A stretch of 64,000 bases of DNA from Actinoplanes sp. SE50/110 (GTDB taxonomy: Bacteria > Actinomycetota > Actinomycetes > Mycobacteriales > Micromonosporaceae): positions 6,668,494-6,732,493 of the forward strand of contig NZ_LT827010.1 of the NCBI RefSeq assembly GCF_900119315.1, read 5' to 3'. Below are positions 44,107 to 52,332 of this stretch, piece after piece. A model generated the notes under the pieces. It saw only the letters and a program-made list of their open reading frames with translations, made no database searches and was not told the origin of the DNA. The number at the start of each line of letters is the position of its first letter. The first letter of the stretch is position 1. Made by a program: the position numbers and the translations under genes.

Positions 44107-46922
44107 GCACCCGGCCCGAGGACGAAGCCGCGGAACGCTGGATGTCGCTGAGTCGGCACCCGAACGTCCGCGCCCGCTACTACGCCGACGCCGAGCAGGT
44201 CGACGGCGGCCCGCTGCGCATCGACGCCGTGTCCACCATCGACCAGGCCCTCGACATCGCGATCCAGGCCGCCCGGGGCCTCGAGCACGCGCACCGCCAC
44301 GACGTCGCCCACGGCGCGGTGGGGCCGGACGCCGTGCTGGTCACCCCGGACGGCACCGTCAAGATCACCGGCTTCGGCGTCCCCGCGGCGGCCGCCTGGC
44401 AGGCCGACGTGACCGCCGTCCGGAGACTGGTGCGCGAGCTGGGCGGGCCCGCCCTGCCGGACGGCCTGCGGATGGCGGACGTCATCGACCGCCTGACCGG
44501 GACCTACCGGCAGGAGTGCGGCCGGCCCTACCCGCGACCGGCCCCTGTCCCGCTCACCCGGACGTCGGATGAGCTCACCGATCACGGCATCATGCTGACC
44601 GTGCTCGGCCGCGTCGACGCCGCGCAGTCCCTTTTCGACCAGGCACTGGCCGTGCATCCGGGGCACCCCGAGGCCACCTACCACAGCGGTCTGCTGCGCT
44701 GGCGCACCGGCGAACTGACCGACGACCGGCTGCTGGCCGCCCTGGACAGCGATCACCTGCGCGCCCTGGTCCATCTGGAGCGCGGCGATGCCGCCGCCGC
44801 GCTGCCGCTGCTGCTGCGGACCGCGAAGGACACCGACGCTTTCCGGTACGCCGTGCAGGCCGAACGCCCGCACCGGCTGCAGCCGCGCACGGTTCAGGTC
44901 CGGCCGGGGATCCGCTCGGACTCGCTGCACGCGGGCCCGGGCCGGCAGGTCGACCACGTACGCCTGAGCGCCGACGGCCGGATCGCCGCGACCGCCGGGA
45001 ACGAGACGGTGCAGGTGTGGGACACCAGGACGGGCCGATGCCTGCAGGAGGCGCACGAGCACACCGCCACGGCCACCGCCCTGCACCTCACCCCGGATGG
45101 GGGGCACGTGCTGTCCGGCACCGGCGACGGGACCGTCTCGTGGCGCACCGCTGAGGACGGCAGGCTGCGGCGACGGCTGGAGACCGGCGACCGGGTCGTC
45201 GACATCTGGACCGACCCCGAGGCACGGACCGCCGTGATCACGGTGCGGAGTGGGTTGCAGGTGTGGGACCTGCACGCGGGCCGGCTGCTGCGGGTGATCG
45301 ACCCCGGCGGACCGATCATCGGGGCCGGGGTGTCGGCCGACGGGACGCGGGCCGTGTCGTCCGGCCTCGACCGTGTCCTGCGGCTGTGGGACCTGCGGAC
45401 CGGAGAGTGCCTGGCACACCTCGAAGGGCACCGTTCCCTCGTCGGCGTGATCCGGCTCAGCGCCGACGGCCGGGTGGCCGTCTCCGCCGGCCAGTTCGAC
45501 CCGGTGCTGCGCGTCTGGGACCTCGACAGTGGACAGTGCCGCCATCGGCTCACCGGGCATGTCCGTGAGGCACGCGGGCTGGACGTCAGCGCCGACGGCC
45601 GGTACGCCGTGTCGGCGGGCGGGACCGACCACACCGTGCGGCTCTGGGATCTGCGGATCGGGCGCTGCCAGCGCACGTTCACCAGCGACTACGACGACAC
45701 GGCGGCGCTGAGCGCGGACGGCCGGACCGCGGCGGCCGGTGGGTTGAGCGGCGTGGTGCGGGTGTGGGACATCCCGGCGCCCACCGGCTATGCCGCGCCG
45801 CCCCAGCCGTGCGTGCCACGCTCGTACGCCGCAATCGTCGTGATCAACGCCGAGGCGGACACCCTCCTCGATCGGGCGGAGCGGGCGATCGCCGAGGAGG
45901 ATTTCGGCACGGCGCACGCCCTGCTGGTCCGGTTGCGCACCGACCGGCGGCATGATCGGACGCCGCGTGCCCTGCGTGCCTGGCAGCGGCTGAGCGCCCG
46001 GATCGACCGCGTCGCGGTCGAGGACGTGCTGGTCACGCGCACGCTGCACGGTCACACCGACCGCGTCGAGTCGATCTGCGCCGTCCCGGGCAGCCGCACC
46101 GCGATCTCCGGCGGCCGCGACGGCACGCTGCGGATCTGGGACCTGGAATCGGGCGCGTGCCTTCGCACGCTCACCGGCCACACCGGCTCGGTGCTGTCGG
46201 TCACCACCGACGGCACCGGTCGTACGATCGTCTCGGCAGGCCGCGACAAGACGATCCGGGTCTGGGATGCCGAGTCCGGTGCGTGTGTGCGCACGCTGAC
46301 CGGGCAGGGCAGCGTCGTGTACTCGGTGGCGGTCAGTGCCGACGGCCGCCGGGCGGTGTCCAGCGCCCGCGACGGCGACCGCCTGCTGGTGTGGGACCTG
46401 ACCACCGGCACCCGCCTGCGCCGCCTGGACGGCCACACCGGCGGCGTGCCGACCGTCGCCATCACCCCGGACGGGCGGCTGGCCGTCTCCGGCAGCCACG
46501 ACGGCACGGCCCGCGTGTGGGATCCGGACACCGGAGACTGTGTGCGCGTCCTCGACCCCGAAGAAGTGGAGGTCGTTCGGCTCAGCGCCGACGGCGGCAG
46601 CGTCCTCACCGTCGACTCCGACGGCCGCGCCGGGCTGTGGGACCTCGCGTCGGGCGATCGGCTGCGCGCCTTCGAGCCGCCGGACTGGTCGCACCTCGCC
46701 GACGTCCAGCTCAGTCACGACGGCCGCTACGCCGTGGCCGCGGGCGACCACCTGCTGAGTCTGCACGACCTCGCGACCGGCGACCCGCTGTTCGAACCCG
46801 CGGACCGGCCGGACGCGATCACCGCGGCCTGCCTGAGCCCGGACGGCCGTTTCCTGGTCGCCGCCTGCCGGGACACGACGGTCCGGGTGTGGGAGCTGAC
46901 CTGGGACCTCCGGCTCCGGTAG
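44103..46922 (+). CDS. Degenerate Ser/Thr kinase lobe - TPR-like - double WD40 propeller protein
   Basis: The product has 939 residues. Residues 40-105 copy the kinase C-lobe core (DQALDIAIQAARGLEHAHRH) but the catalytic HRD reads H70-G71-A72, the following Asp/Lys/Asn are lost, and DFG is G90-F91-G92. The N-lobe and the activation-to-alphaI part are missing, so it cannot be an active kinase. Residues 155-260 are TPR-like (ALAVHPGHPEATYHSGLLRW). Then come seven WD repeats (to about 560), a helical linker (about 575-635), and seven more WD repeats. Intact relatives in actinomycetes carry a full kinase before the same TPR/WD40 part. It is translationally coupled to the preceding WD40 gene. Confidence 0.85.
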   Translation: MSTRPEDEAAERWMSLSRHPNVRARYYADAEQVDGGPLRIDAVSTIDQALDIAIQAARGLEHAHRHDVAHGAVGPDAVLVTPDGTVKITGFGVPAAAAWQADVTAVRRLVRELGGPALPDGLRMADVIDRLTGTYRQECGRPYPRPAPVPLTRTSDELTDHGIMLTVLGRVDAAQSLFDQALAVHPGHPEATYHSGLLRWRTGELTDDRLLAALDSDHLRALVHLERGDAAAALPLLLRTAKDTDAFRYAVQAERPHRLQPRTVQVRPGIRSDSLHAGPGRQVDHVRLSADGRIAATAGNETVQVWDTRTGRCLQEAHEHTATATALHLTPDGGHVLSGTGDGTVSWRTAEDGRLRRRLETGDRVVDIWTDPEARTAVITVRSGLQVWDLHAGRLLRVIDPGGPIIGAGVSADGTRAVSSGLDRVLRLWDLRTGECLAHLEGHRSLVGVIRLSADGRVAVSAGQFDPVLRVWDLDSGQCRHRLTGHVREARGLDVSADGRYAVSAGGTDHTVRLWDLRIGRCQRTFTSDYDDTAALSADGRTAAAGGLSGVVRVWDIPAPTGYAAPPQPCVPRSYAAIVVINAEADTLLDRAERAIAEEDFGTAHALLVRLRTDRRHDRTPRALRAWQRLSARIDRVAVEDVLVTRTLHGHTDRVESICAVPGSRTAISGGRDGTLRIWDLESGACLRTLTGHTGSVLSVTTDGTGRTIVSAGRDKTIRVWDAESGACVRTLTGQGSVVYSVAVSADGRRAVSSARDGDRLLVWDLTTGTRLRRLDGHTGGVPTVAITPDGRLAVSGSHDGTARVWDPDTGDCVRVLDPEEVEVVRLSADGGSVLTVDSDGRAGLWDLASGDRLRAFEPPDWSHLADVQLSHDGRYAVAAGDHLLSLHDLATGDPLFEPADRPDAITAACLSPDGRFLVAACRDTTVRVWELTWDLRLR

Positions 46923-46949
46923 GCCGTTCCTTCCCCGAGGGCCGCGTTA

Positions 46950-46983
46950 TCGAAGCGGTTCGATTGACCTGGGAGCGTTCCCA
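46950..46983. promoter_or_regulatory. CebR-type operator (and second palindrome) before the GH5 gene
   Basis: TGGGAGCGTTCCCA at 46970-46983 differs by one base from the TGGGAGCGCTCCCA operator of the cellobiose-responsive repressor CebR. It lies 75 bp before the cellulase ATG. A further inverted repeat TCGAAGCGGTTCGA occupies 46950-46963. Control of the cellulase by cellobiose through CebR is therefore likely. Confidence 0.75.
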
Positions 46984-47058
46984 TTCGACACTTCTCGGCG
47001 AGGCGCGAAACGGATTCACCGCCGTTTCGGCGCCGCGGACCGCACGAGAGGAAGCCCC

Positions 47059-48648
47059 ATGAGATCGATGGCAAGAAAGGCCGGGCTCGCGTTCACCGCC
47101 GCCGCGCTGGCCCTGGCCGGAGCCGCGTACGGCGTGACGTCGGCGTCGGCGTCCGCCGAGGCGGCCGCCCCGCTGACCACTCCTCAGCTGGTGACCGACA
47201 TGGGCGCCGGCTGGAACCTCGGCAACCAGCTCGAAGCCAGCAACAACGGCATCCCCGGCGAGACGGCGTGGGGCAACCCGGTCATCACGCAGGCCCTGAT
47301 CAACCGGGTGAAGGCGGCCGGCTTCAGGACGATCCGGATTCCGGTCTCCTACCTGGGCGCCATCGGCGCCGCCCCGACCTACACGGTTGACGCCACCTGG
47401 CTGAACCGGATCCAGGAGGTGGTCGACTACGCGTACAACCAGGGTTTGTACGTGGTGATCAACATGCACGGTGACGGCTACAAATCCGTCACGGGCTCGT
47501 GGCTGATCTGCGACGCCGCCGACCAGACGACGGTCAGGGCCCGGTACCAGAAGGTGTGGCAGCAGGTCGCGACCAGGTTCGCGAGCTACACCGAGCACCT
47601 GATCCTCGAGTCGATGAACGAGGAGTTCGACGGCCAGTACGGCAACCCGACGCAGCCGTGCTACTCCAACATCAACGCGTACAACCAGATCTTCGTCGAC
47701 ACGGTCCGCAGGACCGGTGGCACCAACGCCTCGCGCTGGCTGCTCGTCCCCGGCTGGAACACCAACATCGACTACACGGTCGGCAACTACGGATTCGCGC
47801 TGCCCACCGACCAGTACCGGTCGACGTCGATCCCCGGCACCGAGCAGCGGATCATGATCTCGGTCCACTACTACGACCCGTGGGACTTCACCGGCCAGGA
47901 GGACGGCACCGTCACCCAGTGGGGCCCGAATGCCACCAACCCCGCGAAGACGTCCACCTGGGGGCAGGCCGACTACCTCGACGGCCAGCTGAAGAAGGTG
48001 CACGACACGTTCGTGGCGCGCGGCTACCCGGTCCTGGTCGGTGAGTACGGCTCGATCGACAAGACCGCGGCGGACCCCACCAACAACCGGTACCGCGCCG
48101 ACTACGCGCGCGCCCTGGTCACCGCGGCCAAGAAGTACGGCGCGGCCACCGCGTACTGGGACAACGGCTACACCGGGGCGTACGGCTTCGGGCTGTTCAA
48201 CCGCAGCTCCGCGACGGTCACCCAGCAGAGCATCATCGACGCCATCATCAGCGCGGCCGGCGGCACCAGCACGAGCCCGCCGCCCGGCGGCAGCCCGTCG
48301 GCGACCCCGTCCGCCTCGCCGTCCAACACCCCGACCGGCGCCTGCCGGGTCACCACCGCGGTCAGCGCCTGGAACACCGGGCTGACCGACAACATCACGA
48401 TCGTCAACACCGGCGGTACGGCGGTCGACGGCTGGACGCTGACCTTCACCCTGGCCGCCGGACAGACGATCACCTCCGGCTGGAACGCCACCTACCGCCC
48501 CGCCACCGGCACCGTCACCGCGACCGACGTCGGCTACAACGGCACCCTCGCCGCCGGAGCCTCGACCACCATCGGCTACCAGGCCACCCACACCGGCAAC
48601 GCCGCCGCCCCGACCGGCTTCCGCCTCAACGGCGCCGCCTGCAGCTGA
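47059..48648 (+). CDS. Secreted GH5 endoglucanase with C-terminal CBM2
   Basis: The product has 529 residues. The signal peptide covers about 1-33 (ASASAEA end). The GH5 catalytic domain is at about 40-400, with acid/base Glu188 (SMNEE) and nucleophile Glu329 (VGEYGS). A Ser/Pro/Thr linker (about 405-430) follows, then a family 2 carbohydrate-binding module with two cysteines (ACRVT... and AACS) and surface tryptophans (SAWNTG, DGWTLTF, SGWNATY). The enzyme cuts beta-1,4-glucan outside the cell. GAGGAAG precedes the ATG. The operator upstream ties it to CebR control, and a hairpin follows the stop. Confidence 0.92.
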   Translation: MRSMARKAGLAFTAAALALAGAAYGVTSASASAEAAAPLTTPQLVTDMGAGWNLGNQLEASNNGIPGETAWGNPVITQALINRVKAAGFRTIRIPVSYLGAIGAAPTYTVDATWLNRIQEVVDYAYNQGLYVVINMHGDGYKSVTGSWLICDAADQTTVRARYQKVWQQVATRFASYTEHLILESMNEEFDGQYGNPTQPCYSNINAYNQIFVDTVRRTGGTNASRWLLVPGWNTNIDYTVGNYGFALPTDQYRSTSIPGTEQRIMISVHYYDPWDFTGQEDGTVTQWGPNATNPAKTSTWGQADYLDGQLKKVHDTFVARGYPVLVGEYGSIDKTAADPTNNRYRADYARALVTAAKKYGAATAYWDNGYTGAYGFGLFNRSSATVTQQSIIDAIISAAGGTSTSPPPGGSPSATPSASPSNTPTGACRVTTAVSAWNTGLTDNITIVNTGGTAVDGWTLTFTLAAGQTITSGWNATYRPATGTVTATDVGYNGTLAAGASTTIGYQATHTGNAAAPTGFRLNGAACS

Positions 48649-48658
48649 GTCTTCCCGA

Positions 48659-48692
48659 ACGGCGGCCCGGTCCCGCGGGAACGGGCCGCCGT
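48659..48692. terminator. Bidirectional hairpin between convergent genes
   Basis: ACGGCGGCCCG (48659-48669) and CGGGCCGCCGT (48682-48692) form an 11-bp perfect stem with a 12-nt loop, between the cellulase stop and the stop of the convergent phytase-esterase-like gene. Confidence 0.75.
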
Positions 48693-48701
48693 CGTGCGGG
48701 C

Positions 48702-50516
48702 TCAGTACCGGATGGTGACCGTGGTGCTGCCCAGCACCACCGGCAGCTTGGCCAGGTCGACCCGCAGCAGTTCGCCGTCGTCGGCCACGCCGGCGGCGTC
48801 CAGCGTCTTCTGGTGGACGAGGAACTTCCCGGTGGTCGCCGACTTCACCGGCGCGCAGGCGGTGGTGTCGGACAGCCCGGACGCCTCGCAGGCCGCCTCG
48901 TCCCGGCCGAGCAGGTGGTCGATGCCGAAGTCGCTGTCGTTGGCGAGGTACAGCACGCGGCCGCCGTCGGAGGTCGCGACGCCCTCGATCTTGTCGTGGC
49001 CGAAGAACCTGCCGGACGGGTCGAGCTGGTTCAGCACGGAGCCGAGGTCGAGGTACGGACTCTTGCCGACCGGGATGACACCGGCCTGGGACAGCAGCAG
49101 CGCGGCCTTCGCGGTGGGGGCGTCACCGACGTACGCCTCGATCGATGTGCCGCCGATCAGGTAGCCGAGCGGGCCGGTGCCGGTGACGTCGGTGGCGCCG
49201 GTCAGATCGATCTCGTACAGGTACTTGGCCACCGCCCGGCCCGGCCCGGCCTGCAGGCCGTCGCGCTCGTCGACCAGGAACCGGGTGGCCGACAGCGCGG
49301 TGATCTCGCTGACCGCACCGCCCGTGGCGTTCGGGTTGGTGAGCAGATACAGGTACTGGTGGACGGCCCGGGTCCGCAGGTCGACCGTCACGATGCGGAC
49401 CGGCGAGACGTTGCCCGGTTTAACGGTTTTACCCTTGGCGTCGGTGCCGTAGTCGGGCACGGTCAGCGCCGCCTGCATGATGCCGACCAGGGTCCGACCG
49501 TCCGGGGTGACGGTGAGGCCCTCCATGCCCTTGTTCTTCGTCCGCAGCGCCAGCTCGGCGGGCAGCGGGTGCGCGGTGTCGACGTTGTGCCCGGCGTCGG
49601 CGCCCCACGGCGACAGCCGCTCGATCTCGGTGCCGTCCCGGTCGAAGTGGGTGAGGAACGGCCCGTACTCGTCGGAGACCCAGAAGCTGCCGTCGGCCAG
49701 CGCGACCAGACCCTCGGAGTCGTAGCCGTCGTCCGGGTCCAGGGTCACCGCCGGACCGGTGCCGGGCACCGTGTACGGCTGCGCCGGGTCGATGTAGTCG
49801 CCGTACAGGTCCTCGGTCTTCTCGGAGCTCGCGGCCCGCTTGGTCACCGGATTCGGCAGGCCGTTGTACGGGGTGCCGTCCGGCGCCTTCAGGACGATCG
49901 TCCGCTGCAGCACCGCCCTGCCACCGGCCAGCTGGAACAGCCCGATCTGCGGGTGGAATCCGGGATCGGCGAAGGCCTTCTGCCCGCTCGGTCCGTCGTC
50001 GTCCACGTTCGGCCCGCGGTCGGTGACCCCGTAGAACCAGCCGGGCCGCCCCGGCGCCGCGACGAACGAGGAGCCGTAACCGCCACCGGAGATCGGCACG
50101 GTGCTGCCGTCCGCACCCTCCAGGCCGCCCAGCGGCGGAATCCGGGCGCCGCCCCGCACCGCACTGGAGTAGACGGTGACCGCGTCGGTCGCGGTGTAGC
50201 CGAAGTGCACCGTGCCGTGGCTTCCCGGCACCGCCGGCGTGAAGACGTACGAGCCGTCGGGGTGCACCGCCAAGCTGCCGGCCGCCGGGTCGTCCAGGCC
50301 GGTGCTGCGCACCACCGCGGTGGCGCCGCGATCGTTGGCCAGCACGTTGGCGGACGCGGCACCGGTGTCCGGCCGCACGGCGAACGGATGCTGGCGGCCG
50401 CCTCGCCAGCCGAACGGGTCGGCCCAGGCGGTGCCGATCGAGGCAAGAACGAGGACGGCGGTGGTACCGCCGACGACTGCCGCCCGCCTGCGGGCGCGAG
50501 AAGTGAACAGGAGCAT
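48702..50516 (-). CDS. Secreted phytase-esterase-like propeller protein
   Basis: The product has 604 residues. The N terminus has a twin-arginine-like start (SRARRRAAVVGG) and a hydrophobic segment ending TAWA. A small Ig-like region (about 45-115; ANDRGATAVV, then DGSYVFTP) precedes the esterase-like-of-phytase domain (GSSFVAAPGRPGWFYGVTDR, DSEGLVALADGSFWVSDEYG, KGMEGLTVTPDG). This family is a beta-propeller of the phosphoesterase type; activity on phytate is only presumed. The start ATG 50516 has no clear ribosome site; ATG 50585 in frame is an alternative. Confidence 0.8.
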   Translation of the reverse strand: MLLFTSRARRRAAVVGGTTAVLVLASIGTAWADPFGWRGGRQHPFAVRPDTGAASANVLANDRGATAVVRSTGLDDPAAGSLAVHPDGSYVFTPAVPGSHGTVHFGYTATDAVTVYSSAVRGGARIPPLGGLEGADGSTVPISGGGYGSSFVAAPGRPGWFYGVTDRGPNVDDDGPSGQKAFADPGFHPQIGLFQLAGGRAVLQRTIVLKAPDGTPYNGLPNPVTKRAASSEKTEDLYGDYIDPAQPYTVPGTGPAVTLDPDDGYDSEGLVALADGSFWVSDEYGPFLTHFDRDGTEIERLSPWGADAGHNVDTAHPLPAELALRTKNKGMEGLTVTPDGRTLVGIMQAALTVPDYGTDAKGKTVKPGNVSPVRIVTVDLRTRAVHQYLYLLTNPNATGGAVSEITALSATRFLVDERDGLQAGPGRAVAKYLYEIDLTGATDVTGTGPLGYLIGGTSIEAYVGDAPTAKAALLLSQAGVIPVGKSPYLDLGSVLNQLDPSGRFFGHDKIEGVATSDGGRVLYLANDSDFGIDHLLGRDEAACEASGLSDTTACAPVKSATTGKFLVHQKTLDAAGVADDGELLRVDLAKLPVVLGSTTVTIRY

Positions 50517-50591
50517 CCCCGCAACCAAGCGGCCGGAGATGGCCGTCGGATGACCCGTTGATGTATTAGGGTTTATCGATAGCATGACGGC

Positions 50592-51980
50592 GTGCGAAAA
50601 CGTCTTGTCGCCATCCTCGCCTGCCTGCTGGTGGCCGTCACCCCGGTCACGCCGGCACGCGCCGCCGACGACCCGCTGCGGGATCAGCTGACCGCGATCC
50701 CCGGCATCACCGTCGTCTCCGACACCCAGGGCGCCGGCTACCGGTTCTTCGTCCTGACCTATCGCCAGCCCGCCGATCACCGCCATCCGGGACGGGGTGG
50801 CTACGAGCAGCGGCTGACCCTGCTGCACCGGTCGACCACCGCGCCCACCGTCCTCTACACCAGCGGGTACGGCCTGGCCGCCAGTCCGCGTCCGACGCAG
50901 ACCGAGCCGACGGCGCTGCTGGGCGCCAACCAGGTGTCGGTCGAGCACCGCTTCTTCACCCCGTCGCGCCCGGCCCCGGCCGACTGGTCGGATCTCGACA
51001 TCTGGCAGGAAGCCTCCGACGAGCACCGGATCGTCACCGCGCTGCGCGGCGTCTACACCGGTCGCTGGATTCAGACCGGCGGCAGCAAGGGCGGCATGAC
51101 CTCGGTGTACCACCGGCGCTTCTACCCCGGTGACGTCGACGGCGTGGTCGCCTATGTGGCACCGGATGACGCGATCAATCCGGTCGACCGCGCGTACGAC
51201 GCCTTCTTCGACACCGTCGGGACCGCCTCCTGCCGCGCCGCGCTCGACGAGGTGCAGCGCGAAGCGCTGCGGCGCCGGACCCGGCTGGTCGCCCACCTGC
51301 AAGCGGATGCCGCGGCGCAGGGCTGGACCTTCACCCGCACGCTGGGCACCGCGGACCGCTCGTTCGAGATGACCGTGCTGGACTCGGTGTGGGCGTTCTG
51401 GCAGTACAGCACGGCCGCCGACTGCGCGGCGGTGCCGCCGGCCACGGCGACCGACGACGAGTTGTACGCCTGGACCGACGCCGTGGCCGGGTGGAGCTTC
51501 TACACCGACCAGGGCCTGGAGTACTACTGGCCGTACTACTACCAGGCGGCGAGCCAGCTGGGCTGGCCCAGCCTGCGGTTCGAGCACCTGCGCGGCCTGC
51601 GCCACTACCCGGGCCTCTACACCGCGAACTCGTCCCTGCCGGCCGAACTGCGCCGGGTCCACCACCCGCTGCCGATGCTCGACGTCGACTGGTGGGTCCG
51701 CACCGCCTCGGAACGGATGCTCTTCGTGTACGGGCAGAACGATCCGTGGAGCGCCGAACGCTTCACCCCGAGCCGCCACGACTCGGCGCTGTTCGTCGCC
51801 CCGGGCGCGAACCACGGCGCGAAGATCGCCGGCCTCGCCCCGGCCGACAACGCCACCGCGACCGCCATGGTGCGCCGGTGGGCAGGGGTGCCGGCCGGCC
51901 TGGCGGCCCCGTCGCCCATCGATGTGCCGCTGGACGACATGTGCGTCACACCACGGTGCAGGGCACCCCGTCGAGGGTGA
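50592..51980 (+). CDS. Secreted S37-family tripeptidyl aminopeptidase
   Basis: The product has 462 residues. A signal peptide (about 1-25, ARA end) is followed by the alpha/beta-hydrolase S37 domain with the nucleophile Ser165 in TGGSKGGMT. The conserved blocks VSVEHRFFTPSRP and DLDIWQEASDEHRIV and the late His in PGANHGAKI support this. S37 enzymes remove tripeptides from secreted proteins. The last residues (DMCVTPRCRAPRRG) run into the end of a broken CBM2 gene on the other strand and may not be original. The start is GTG 50592, divergent from the phytase-esterase-like gene. Confidence 0.87.
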   Translation: MRKRLVAILACLLVAVTPVTPARAADDPLRDQLTAIPGITVVSDTQGAGYRFFVLTYRQPADHRHPGRGGYEQRLTLLHRSTTAPTVLYTSGYGLAASPRPTQTEPTALLGANQVSVEHRFFTPSRPAPADWSDLDIWQEASDEHRIVTALRGVYTGRWIQTGGSKGGMTSVYHRRFYPGDVDGVVAYVAPDDAINPVDRAYDAFFDTVGTASCRAALDEVQREALRRRTRLVAHLQADAAAQGWTFTRTLGTADRSFEMTVLDSVWAFWQYSTAADCAAVPPATATDDELYAWTDAVAGWSFYTDQGLEYYWPYYYQAASQLGWPSLRFEHLRGLRHYPGLYTANSSLPAELRRVHHPLPMLDVDWWVRTASERMLFVYGQNDPWSAERFTPSRHDSALFVAPGANHGAKIAGLAPADNATATAMVRRWAGVPAGLAAPSPIDVPLDDMCVTPRCRAPRRG

Positions 51981-52240
51981 AACCGGCCGGTTCGGCGGTG
52001 TTGCCGGTGTGAGTGGCCTGGAACCCGATCTTGACGGTCTCCAGGTGCTCATCGTGTAGACCACCCGGGCCCGGCGCCGCCGGCCGGCGACGAACTCGCC
52101 GACGGGCTGGCCGCCGGGCCGGGTGGGACGGTGCCGCCCACGGTGGTCACGAGCGTCGTCACGCTGCGGGCGGGCAGCGTGACGGTGACCGACCCGTTGG
52201 TCATGCTCGGGGCGCTCTGCGGGCCGGGCATCGGGGCGCG
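51946..52240 (-). pseudogene. C-terminal remnant of a secreted glycoside hydrolase with Ser/Pro linker and CBM2
   Basis: Reading the minus strand, MTNGSVTVTLPARSVTTLVT (the closing beta-strands typical of GH30-like hydrolases) runs into a linker PASPSASSSPAGG. After a frame change near 52050 it continues as KIGFQATHTGNTAEPAGFTL, then DGVPCTVV and stop at 51946. The last part is the end of a CBM2, matching the cellulase CBM end at 48560-48645. The catalytic domain and the middle of the CBM are gone. It is a decayed fragment between two intact genes. Confidence 0.7.
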
Positions 52241-52332
52241 GGGACCGGCCACGGGCTGAGAGACCCGCTCCGGCGGTATGCCGTACGCCACTTCACCTCA
52301 AGGACGGGCGTGCTGCGACGACATGGCGCGGC

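Noticed and set aside
42606..46766. 1386-codon open frame on the minus strand opposite the WD40 genes
   Set aside because: No domain; the composition mirrors the plus-strand WD repeats. The plus frames have clear repeats and start/stop coupling.
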